Source: Pseudomonadota bacterium (GTDB lineage: Bacteria > Desulfobacterota > Syntrophobacteria > Syntrophobacterales > Syntrophobacteraceae). Taken from it: DNA of 18,920 bases. Made by a program: the position numbers and the translations under genes. Shown here piece by piece: positions 8,049-14,356 of this stretch (its first letter is position 1; every line of letters begins with the position of its first letter). The stretch is taken from the NCBI GenBank assembly GCA_023416335.1, contig JAEZHY010000089.1, positions 1 through 18,920 on the forward strand, read 5' to 3'. The notes below the pieces were generated by a model. That model ran no database searches. It worked only from the letters and a program-made list of their open reading frames with translations, and was not told where the DNA came from.

Positions 8049-8066
8049 TGTGCAGAAAACTTTACA
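8049..8066. promoter_or_regulatory. 18-bp dyad, copy A (TGTNNAGNNNNCTNNACA)
   Basis: The sequence TGTGCAGAAAACTTTACA fits the dyad pattern at all ten symmetric positions. Its reverse complement is closely similar to copy B at 12204-12221, sharing TGTAAAG at one end and TCTGCACA at the other. A half-site TGTGAAG follows exactly 20 bp on (8069-8075). It is centred about 258 bp upstream of the predicted leftward sigma54 start, consistent with an activator site for the adjacent NtrC-type regulator (inferred). Confidence 0.6.
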
Positions 8067-8164
8067 TCTGTGAAGAATATGCACGTTCTTCAAGCCGCCC
8101 GGGGGGAGGAATTACAGCAGCGGCAAGGGTGCCTGCTCCGCCGCCGGAACATGTGCCGCCGCAT

Positions 8165-8189
8165 GCTCCCGGACGGACTTGCCGGGAGC
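8165..8189. other. Hairpin with 8-bp perfect stem
   Basis: GCTCCCGG and CCGGGAGC surround a 9-nt loop. No T-run follows on either strand, so terminator activity is doubtful. It lies in the divergent intergenic region and its role is unknown. Confidence 0.35.
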
Positions 8190-8536
8190 GTCTTCAGCAA
8201 CTCTACCGGAATGATGATGGGAAGGAATGCTAACCTGTATCGCTCGGGAACCCCGCGCGACGTTTCCCTCCAGACTTTACCTCAACTCCAGACCGTTGTG
8301 CCGAGCCCGGGCCTGCAACGCTCACGTCTTTTCAATGGCATGCCAATGTGCCCCGCCTTACCTATAGTTTTCCTTTGATGGAGACCAGGCGATCAGGAAT
8401 CCCGCAGGAAATCCTGGCACCGATATCGTCGCCAGGATCGAAGCATATCGGACGATGAAGTTTTTGCTCGCCGGCAAGCCGGCCTGTTACTGCGGGTCCA
8501 AAGAAGAAAATCTCTGTGTGCCAAAAGGCCTGAATT

Positions 8537-8552
8537 TAGTATAGTTCTTGCT
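8537..8552 (+). promoter_or_regulatory. Weak sigma54-like element before the kinase gene
   Basis: TAGTAT-N5-TTGCT resembles the leftward element at 7810-7825 (TGGTAT-N5-TTGCT), but the normally invariant GG at -24 is AG. A start near 8563 would give a 113-nt leader. Because of the missing GG this is a weak call, and a vegetative promoter elsewhere in the gap is as likely. Confidence 0.25.
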
Positions 8553-8675
8553 TGTCTGATGGAAAAGTGTTCCAGAGCCTGTTTCCGGAGCGGGAACGCT
8601 TTCCCCCTGACGTTAAATGCTAAAAGTCGACCAGGGTTCAGCTGCCTGAAATTATCTTTGGCCCGAGGAAAAAAG

Positions 8676-10652
8676 ATGTCTAAACGGCGCGCTTTTCTCA
8701 AAATCAAGACGCCCCTGCTTCTCCTTCTGATTTTGGCAATCCCGTGTGTGTGTTATTCCTCCAAAGGCACCCTCACCCTTGGAGTTCAGAAGAACTTTCC
8801 CCCTTTTGCTTTTATAGATGAAAGCATGAGGACGCGGGGTTTTGCCCTTGACCTGGCCAGGATGCTCTCCGCAATGATGGGCATGTCCCTGAAGCTGCAC
8901 GCGATGAATAACGAGAATTCCGGGAATGCCCTGCGAAATGGGGACGTGGACCTGATCGCCCTTGTAGCGCCCCCTGCCGACATGAAGGATATTCAGCTTA
9001 TCGACACGGGAATCGCTATCGAAAAAAGGTTCTTCGTGAACAATTCCTGTGTGACCGTAACCTGTGCGAACGACCTGCCCGGCCACAGGCTCGTTGTGGA
9101 CAATGACACCCCTATCGCAGAGCTGGTCCAGGACCCCAGTGCGATTGAAGTCATCAGGGCAGGTTCCCACTCCGAAGCCTTGCAACTGCTGCACGAAGGC
9201 AAAGCGGACGTGTATTATTCCCCATGCAGTCGCACGAGCATTTATCTGATTCAGAAGATGGGGTTAAACAACATCAGGGAAGTGGGACTTCCCGTCCGCA
9301 GCAGCAACCTCATGCTGGCGGTGAGAAAAGGCAATTCCGAGATACTCTCCAGCGTCAGCATGAATTTCGGCAAAATGATCGAAAACGGCCATCTTGAACT
9401 TCTGCGCAGCAAATGGCTGGGAAAAGACCCCATAATTTCCGCATGGCACGCGTACCTCAGATACATCGTATGGGCGCTGGGCATCTGCCTGACCGCCCTG
9501 ATGGCATTTGGCGTCTGGAACCGGATGCTGCACAATCGGGTTCAGCGGGTTACAGACGACCTGCACCAGTCGGAGAAAAAATACCGGGACCTCATCGAAT
9601 CCTCACCGGAGATGATTCATCTCATCACGCCCGACGGTTCGGTTCGCCTCACCAACCGCATAGCCCATCAGAGGCTCAATTCGAATCCCGAGTTCACCGA
9701 AGCCAAAATCTATGACTATATCGCCCAGGAATACCGCGAAGGCGCTCGTGTTTTCCTGTTTACCGTCTTCAAGGCGGGATTCGGAAAAATGGAGATGATA
9801 TTTGAAGGAAAGGGCGAAACTCCAATTCATGTGGAAATGATCGCCACAACAGTGCACGGGGTCGGGGGAACTCCGATGGCCTGCTGCTTTTCGCGAGACA
9901 TCACGGAACGAAAACACCTGGAAGACGAACTGATTAAGGCCGAGCGTCTGGCAATCATGGGAAGGATGGCTGCCGGGATCGCGCATGAAATCAACAATCC
10001 GCTCGGAATTATCATGGCAAACTCGGAAGAACTCCTGAACGATGCTTCCGGCCTTCAGTTAAACGAACGCCAATCCCTCGAAACCATCGCCCGAAACGCG
10101 GAGCGTGCAGGAGATATCCTCCATAACCTGCTCTCGTTCACCAAACCCGGCCCACTGGAAAGCGCCGTCATATACATAGAGGACGTAATCGACGAAAGCC
10201 TTCTCTTCCTGCAGCAAAAAATGAAAGAGAAAAAGATTGCCGTAAAGAAAGAACTCGTGGGGGAGGACCTCTCTATTTTCGGAAATTACAGTCAGATTCA
10301 GCAGGTTGTGATCAATCTCATCCTCAATGCGATCCAGGCGGTCGCAGCCGGAGGAGGCGTGACGGTGCGCCTGATCGGCAACTCTGAAGAAGGCGCCGTC
10401 AGGCTGGAAGTCGAAGACAACGGAGTCGGCATACCTGATGGGGACATACCGAGAATATTCGACCCTTTCTTTACTTCTCACAAGCAAGGATTTGGTCTGG
10501 GGCTGTTCATTTCGAAGACGATTGTGGAACGCCACAACGGAGTGTTCGAAGTTAAATCCCGCTCCGGCCTGGGTACTACAATGTCGGTGCTTCTGCCGAC
10601 CCGGGCCGAAATGTTTCCCTCTCAAGACGACCTGCGGAGTTTGAATTCATAA
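8676..10652 (+). CDS. Hybrid-sensor histidine kinase with periplasmic SBP_bac_3 domain and PAS domain
   Basis: A 658-residue inner-membrane kinase. ATG 8676 is preferred because GAGGA lies 6 nt upstream and it opens directly onto a basic/hydrophobic signal anchor (residues 12-28); an in-frame upstream start would add 39 unlikely residues. Domains in order: periplasmic bacterial solute-binding family 3 domain (about 31-250, beginning LTLGVQKNFPPFAFID, the usual opening of amino-acid-binding proteins and BvgS-type sensors), transmembrane span (about 263-281), PAS (about 298-411), HisKA with phosphoacceptor His437 in AGIAHEINNPLG, then HATPase_c with N-box (NLILNAIQ, 546-553), G1 (DNGVGIPDG) and G2 (GFGLGLFIS, 605-613). 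No receiver domain is fused. It should sense a small periplasmic solute and phosphorylate the regulator encoded one base downstream. The ligand cannot be read from sequence. Confidence 0.94.
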   Translation: MSKRRAFLKIKTPLLLLLILAIPCVCYSSKGTLTLGVQKNFPPFAFIDESMRTRGFALDLARMLSAMMGMSLKLHAMNNENSGNALRNGDVDLIALVAPPADMKDIQLIDTGIAIEKRFFVNNSCVTVTCANDLPGHRLVVDNDTPIAELVQDPSAIEVIRAGSHSEALQLLHEGKADVYYSPCSRTSIYLIQKMGLNNIREVGLPVRSSNLMLAVRKGNSEILSSVSMNFGKMIENGHLELLRSKWLGKDPIISAWHAYLRYIVWALGICLTALMAFGVWNRMLHNRVQRVTDDLHQSEKKYRDLIESSPEMIHLITPDGSVRLTNRIAHQRLNSNPEFTEAKIYDYIAQEYREGARVFLFTVFKAGFGKMEMIFEGKGETPIHVEMIATTVHGVGGTPMACCFSRDITERKHLEDELIKAERLAIMGRMAAGIAHEINNPLGIIMANSEELLNDASGLQLNERQSLETIARNAERAGDILHNLLSFTKPGPLESAVIYIEDVIDESLLFLQQKMKEKKIAVKKELVGEDLSIFGNYSQIQQVVINLILNAIQAVAAGGGVTVRLIGNSEEGAVRLEVEDNGVGIPDGDIPRIFDPFFTSHKQGFGLGLFISKTIVERHNGVFEVKSRSGLGTTMSVLLPTRAEMFPSQDDLRSLNS

Positions 10653-10653
10653 C

Positions 10654-12018
10654 ATGAGCGAAAGAATACTCATCGTAGATGATGAACCGGAAATGTTGCA
10701 GATCCTCAGCCGGATGCTGACTGCCAAAGGCTTCAAAGTCCATTCGGCTTCAACCGGAGAAACGGCGATCGCCGCCCTGGAAGAGACGATGTTCGACCTC
10801 GTCATCTCGGATCTTGCAATGCCCGGAATGAGCGGCCTCGAACTCCTCGAGCGGATTCGGATGACCGACGCGGCAATGCCTTTCATCATCATCACCGGAG
10901 TGGGGACCATCGAGACCGCCGTCCAGGCAATTCAACTGGGGGCCTTCCACTACATCACCAAGCCCTTCAAAAGAAGAGAGATCGAGATACTCATACAAAG
11001 GGCGCTCGAATTCGGAAAGCTGCACCGCAAGCTCGACAATATACGGTTCCAGTCCGAGGACACGGAAGACCCCAAGCTGGTCATCGGTCGAAGCCGGTGC
11101 ATCGTGGACCTTCTCCGGCGGGTGGAAAAAGTCTCCGATTCGCAGGCAACCGTCCTGATCCAGGGAGAAACCGGAACGGGAAAGTCTCTGCTGGCCAAGA
11201 TCATTCATGAAAAAAGCTCCAGAAGGGATAAGGCCTTCGTCACTATCGACTGCGGCGCCCTTACCGAAACCCTGCTCGAAAGCGAACTCTTCGGCCATGT
11301 CAAAGGCGCTTTCACGGGGGCGGTTACCGCAAAGAGAGGACTTCTCGAAGAGGCCCAGGGAGGGACGATTTTCCTCGACGAGATCGGAGAGATAAGCCTG
11401 CAGACGCAGGTAAAGCTCCTGAGGGCTCTGCAGGAAAAGGAGATCAAAGCCGTCGGCGGCAACAGGAGCGTCCAGATAGACGTGCGCTTTATCTCCGCAA
11501 CCAGTAAGAACCTCGCTTCGGAAATTGCGGGTAACCGCTTCAGAGAAGAACTTTATTACCGGCTTGCCGTCGTTCCCCTTTATTTGCCGCCTCTGCGCGA
11601 ACGGCTGGACGATCTTCCGAATCTCATCGACTTCTTTCTCAGGAAGTTCTGCAAGATGTACAGGAAGAAGGTCGCTCACGTAAAACCGGAGATACTCCAG
11701 AAATTCTACTCGATGCCCTGGAAAGGCAACATACGGGAACTGGCCAATATTCTCGAACGGGGGGTAATCCTTGCGGAAAGCGACTGCCTCACTCCCGACT
11801 GCATCTCCTCGGATTTCTATCCCCGTACCGATCCGGCGGAAAATGCCGCCGGGCGAAGCACCGCCTTGAAGGGCATCGTTGAAGAGGCCGAAAAGAAAGC
11901 CATCCTGCTCGCGCTGAAAAACACGAAGAACAACAGAAGCGAGGCCGCACGGCTGCTCGACATCAGCCGTCGTGCCCTCTACGACAAAATTGAAGCATAC
12001 GGGATAAAGATCGATTGA
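10654..12018 (+). CDS. NtrC-family sigma54-dependent response regulator
   Basis: A 454-residue regulator starting one base after the kinase stop, so the two are cotranscribed and probably translationally coupled. Receiver domain about 1-120 with acidic pocket (DDE, 9-11), phosphoacceptor Asp53, Thr81 and Lys103. AAA+ domain about 142-372 with Walker A GETGTGKS (171-178), the sigma54-contacting GAFTGA loop (218-223), Walker B GGTIFLDEIGE (236-246) and an arginine-rich sensor II region (GNIRELANILERG). C-terminal Fis-type helix-turn-helix about 410-450 (NRSEAARLLDISRRALYDKI). All catalytic and sigma54-contact motifs are intact, so it should be a working enhancer-binding activator. Candidate targets are the sigma54-like elements in the gaps on both sides, each accompanied by the 18-bp dyad. 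Direct regulation of those promoters is inferred. Confidence 0.95.
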   Translation: MSERILIVDDEPEMLQILSRMLTAKGFKVHSASTGETAIAALEETMFDLVISDLAMPGMSGLELLERIRMTDAAMPFIIITGVGTIETAVQAIQLGAFHYITKPFKRREIEILIQRALEFGKLHRKLDNIRFQSEDTEDPKLVIGRSRCIVDLLRRVEKVSDSQATVLIQGETGTGKSLLAKIIHEKSSRRDKAFVTIDCGALTETLLESELFGHVKGAFTGAVTAKRGLLEEAQGGTIFLDEIGEISLQTQVKLLRALQEKEIKAVGGNRSVQIDVRFISATSKNLASEIAGNRFREELYYRLAVVPLYLPPLRERLDDLPNLIDFFLRKFCKMYRKKVAHVKPEILQKFYSMPWKGNIRELANILERGVILAESDCLTPDCISSDFYPRTDPAENAAGRSTALKGIVEEAEKKAILLALKNTKNNRSEAARLLDISRRALYDKIEAYGIKID

Positions 12019-12033
12019 GGGTTTCGGCATCCG

Positions 12034-12063
12034 CCTCGGATCGTAGCGCAATTCTGTCCGAGG
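12034..12063 (+). terminator. Weak terminator-like inverted repeat after the response regulator gene
   Basis: CCTCGGA and TCCGAGG give a 7-bp stem with a 16-nt loop, starting 16 nt after the regulator stop codon. There is no U-run, so intrinsic termination would be inefficient. The call rests on position only. Confidence 0.25.
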
Positions 12064-12183
12064 AATTCCGGGGATCGTCGGATTCGCCTTTTCCAACGGC
12101 ATTCATCTCGCCCCAAAACGACCGGTATTCCGATTATAATTCACCACTTACCCGGCCTGTCGAATGGTACCACCTCGATCGGT

Positions 12184-12201
12184 TGTACCTGAAATACCAC
12201 A
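12184..12201. promoter_or_regulatory. Degenerate 18-bp dyad adjacent to copy B
   Basis: The outer TGT and ACA match the dyad pattern at the right distance, but the inner AG/CT pair is lost. It lies exactly 20 bp before copy B, the same offset as the half-site after copy A, so cooperative paired binding is possible. Confidence 0.25.
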
Positions 12202-12203
12202 GG

Positions 12204-12221
12204 TGTAAAGAAATCTGCACA
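12204..12221. promoter_or_regulatory. 18-bp dyad, copy B
   Basis: TGTAAAGAAATCTGCACA matches TGTNNAGNNNNCTNNACA at all ten symmetric positions. It is centred about 235 bp upstream of the predicted ABC-operon sigma54 start and 84 bp before copy C, about eight helical turns, so both would face the same side of the DNA. It is a candidate binding site for the NtrC-type regulator encoded just upstream. Confidence 0.6.
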
Positions 12222-12287
12222 GCAGGAGGAAGACTTTTAAATCCTGCAAATTAGGGCTTGTGAGTTGCCTTTCCCCAGGGGCTTGGG

Positions 12288-12305
12288 TGTAAAGTTTTCT
12301 ATACA
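12288..12305. promoter_or_regulatory. 18-bp dyad, copy C
   Basis: TGTAAAGTTTTCTATACA matches the same dyad at all ten symmetric positions and shares the 12-base stretch TGTAAAGTTTTC with the reverse complement of copy A. It is centred about 151 bp upstream of the predicted sigma54 start at 12448, a typical enhancer distance. Confidence 0.6.
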
Positions 12306-12421
12306 ATTTTCGGGGTTTCCCGCGGGAAGGATCCGTCAGTTCCGGCTCCGCAGGTTCCGAATAGCGTTAAAAAACATACCGACCCGGAAATAATCGGCAG
12401 GGAGGGACCGAGTCCGTTTTC

Positions 12422-12437
12422 TGGTCGGGTTGTTGCA
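12422..12437 (+). promoter_or_regulatory. Candidate sigma54 promoter of the ABC operon
   Basis: TGGTCG-N5-TTGCA has the TGG block and a perfect -12 TTGCA, with GG and GC separated by exactly 10 nt. The start would be near 12448, 207 nt before ATG 12655. Two dyads lie upstream at enhancer distance, and the gene for a sigma54 activator ends 400 nt away. Confidence 0.6.
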
Positions 12438-12654
12438 TTGCGTTACCGCGCGGGGAACATTCGTCCGTGTGCCCTTCCGTCAAAACAGCCGTCGAGGATT
12501 GAAGCTAAGAAGCTCTGACCCGGGAGCCGATGCCGGGCTTCGTGCAAGTTGGTCTTTTGACCTCGTTCAAATGAGGCCGGTGACCTTGTACGAAAGGGAT
12601 GGGGTGCGGTGTTGATACGTGGAACGGTCTTCAAGGTCAGGATGGGAATCGAGG

Positions 12655-13590
12655 ATGATTGAAGTTACGGATCTTACAAAATGTTTCGGACAAAAAACCG
12701 CCGTGGACAAGGTCTCCTTCAAAGTGGGGCGCGGTGAGGTACTCGGGTTCCTTGGCCCCAACGGCGCCGGGAAATCCACCACGATGCGGATGATCACGGG
12801 ATTTTTGTCCCCGACCTCGGGAAAGGTTTCAATTGGCGGAATCGACGTCCTCCAATCTCAGGTGGCTGCGCGCAGATTGCTGGGCTACCTTCCGGAGAAC
12901 GCGCCGGTCTACCCCGAAATGACAGTGAGCGGATTCCTGGGATTTATTGCAGAGGTGCGCGGTTTTACGGGCGCTTCGAAACGGGAGCGAATAGACCGCA
13001 CAGTCGAATCCTGTTTCCTGGTGGAAGTCCGCCATCAAACGATCGGCCGGCTTTCGAAGGGCTACAGGCAGCGGGTTTGTTTTGCGCAGAGCATATTGCA
13101 CAATCCGGATTACCTGGTCATGGACGAGCCCACAGATGGACTCGATCCCAATCAGAAGCACGAGGTGCGTGGGATGATCAGGGAGATGGCAAAAAACAAG
13201 ACCATCATCCTTTCCACCCACATCCTCGAAGAAGTGGATGCGGTATGCGATCGTGCGCTGGTGATAGACAGCGGCAAAATAGTTGCCGACGACACGCCCG
13301 AAGGGCTGAAGGCCAGGTCTCCCGAACATGGCGTGGTGAAGCTCGTTTTCAACAGCCTGCCCGGGTCGGACGTTCTTCAGTCCCTGGAGCGGTTGCAGGG
13401 GGTTCGCACGCTCCAGGTGCGCCGAGGCAGGGAACCGGTGGTAACCCTGTTCCCGACCGATCCCGTGGCGCCGCCGATGGGGACTGTCACCCGGTTCCTG
13501 TGTGAGCAGAACATACCCGTCAAATCCCTGCGCATTCAGGAAGGGCGCATCGAGGATGTCTTTCGGACAATAACAACACAGAAGGCGTAA
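12655..13590 (+). CDS. ABC transporter ATP-binding protein, GldA-like
   Basis: A 311-residue ATPase that energises the ABC-2 type permease encoded next. Walker A GPNGAGKST (34-42), signature LSKGYRQR (133-140), Walker B YLVMDEP (153-159) and H-loop His189 are intact. The Q-loop region reads GYLPENAPVYPEMTV, with Glu in place of Gln as is usual for GldA-type ATPases, and DEPTDGLDPNQ is also typical of that group. The last ~80 residues form an accessory domain. I chose ATG 12655, which opens directly on the conserved MIEVTDLTKCFG; a GTG 36 nt upstream would add non-conserved residues. The gene sits behind a candidate sigma54 promoter and ends 5 nt before the permease ATG. The GldA name reflects family only and does not imply gliding. 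Confidence 0.93.
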   Translation: MIEVTDLTKCFGQKTAVDKVSFKVGRGEVLGFLGPNGAGKSTTMRMITGFLSPTSGKVSIGGIDVLQSQVAARRLLGYLPENAPVYPEMTVSGFLGFIAEVRGFTGASKRERIDRTVESCFLVEVRHQTIGRLSKGYRQRVCFAQSILHNPDYLVMDEPTDGLDPNQKHEVRGMIREMAKNKTIILSTHILEEVDAVCDRALVIDSGKIVADDTPEGLKARSPEHGVVKLVFNSLPGSDVLQSLERLQGVRTLQVRRGREPVVTLFPTDPVAPPMGTVTRFLCEQNIPVKSLRIQEGRIEDVFRTITTQKA

Positions 13591-13595
13591 ACTGC

Positions 13596-14342
13596 ATGAT
13601 GAATTCCGTCAGAAGCACCGGGGCAATCATAAAACGGGAGCTTGCAGGTTATCTCGGCTCGCCGATAGCTTATGTTTTCATCGTCATATTTCTCGTGATG
13701 TCCGGATTTCTCACCTTCTCGGTGAGCGGATTTTATGAAACGGGCCAGGCGGACCTCAAAGCCTTCTTTTCCTGGCATCCCTGGATTTACATCTTCCTGG
13801 TGCCCGCCGTCGCTATGAGGCTCTGGGCCGAGGAGCGGCGAAACGGCACAATCGAGATTCTTCTCACCCTTCCCGTCACCCTCCCCCAGCTCGTGCTGGG
13901 GAAATTCCTGGCAGCATGGTTTTTTATCCTGCTCGCACTGGTTTTGACTTTCCCCATCGTGATCACGGTTGCCTACCTCGGCGAGCCTGACCTGGGGGCC
14001 GCCCTGTGCGGCTACATCGGAAGTTTTCTGCTCTCGGGCGCTTACCTCAGCGTCGGCAGCATGACCTCGTCGCTCACCCGCAACCAGGTGATAAGCTTCA
14101 TCGTTTCAGTGGTGATCTGCCTTTTCCTCGTACTGGCGGGTTGGCCGGCCGTTACCGGCGCACTGTCCGGGTGGGCGCCCCTGTGGCTGGTCGAAACCGT
14201 GGCGGGTTTCAGCTTCGTACCCCACTTCGAAACAATGGGACGCGGCGTACTCGATCTTCGGGACCTGCTCTACTTCTGCTCCCTTATCTTTTTCATGCTC
14301 TTTGCCAACAACGTAATACTGGAAAACCGCCGCACCCCCTAA
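13596..14342 (+). CDS. ABC-2 type permease, GldF-like
   Basis: A 248-residue inner-membrane permease with about six spans. The N-terminus carries the conserved IIKRELAGYLGSPIAYVFIVIF segment typical of GldF-like ABC-2 permeases, and a loop with the family motif AEERRNGTIEILLTLPVT (about residues 75-92), which contacts the ATPase. Two adjacent ATGs (13596 and 13599) can serve as start; GAAGG lies 10 nt upstream of the first. It is 5 nt after the ATPase gene and 14 nt before the GldG-like gene, so the four genes form an operon. The substrate is unknown; a lipid, polysaccharide or protein of the envelope is possible. Confidence 0.92.
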   Translation: MMNSVRSTGAIIKRELAGYLGSPIAYVFIVIFLVMSGFLTFSVSGFYETGQADLKAFFSWHPWIYIFLVPAVAMRLWAEERRNGTIEILLTLPVTLPQLVLGKFLAAWFFILLALVLTFPIVITVAYLGEPDLGAALCGYIGSFLLSGAYLSVGSMTSSLTRNQVISFIVSVVICLFLVLAGWPAVTGALSGWAPLWLVETVAGFSFVPHFETMGRGVLDLRDLLYFCSLIFFMLFANNVILENRRTP

Positions 14343-14356
14343 AGGAGAAAGAAAAA

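Larger units (their letters stand above)
7653..8675. other. 1-kb divergent intergenic region without a convincing gene
   Basis: This gap separates the minus-strand secreted-protein gene from the plus-strand kinase gene. Short open frames inside it (for example 7986-8378 plus, 130 codons) have erratic composition, no good ribosome site and no recognisable product. The region holds a sigma54-type element for the leftward gene, a weaker one for the kinase gene, an 18-bp dyad (8049-8066), a 5-bp dyad (7893-7906), an 8-bp stem hairpin (8165-8189) and a 10-bp palindrome TGGCATGCCA (8336-8345). It is unusually long for a divergent promoter in this gene-dense window. Confidence 0.6.
12019..12654. other. 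636-nt regulatory gap before the ABC operon
   Basis: No gene is supported here. Contents in order: an inverted repeat CCTCGGA/TCCGAGG (12034-12063, 16-nt loop, no T-run) that may end the kinase/regulator transcript; two 18-bp dyads (12204-12221 and 12288-12305) plus a degenerate one (12184-12201); a sigma54-type element (12422-12437); and a predicted leader of about 207 nt with small GC-rich stems. An AGGAGG-like stretch near 12224 has no start codon at a usable distance. Confidence 0.6.

Noticed and set aside
7986..8378. 130-codon plus-strand open frame in the divergent gap
   Set aside because: No ribosome site, erratic amino-acid make-up, overlaps the dyad at 8049 and the hairpin at 8165, and resembles no family.
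14006..14356. Upstream extension of the GldG-like gene by 117 codons
   Set aside because: It would overlap the permease gene, encodes low-complexity Arg-rich sequence, and a strong AAGGAG precedes the ATG at 14357.
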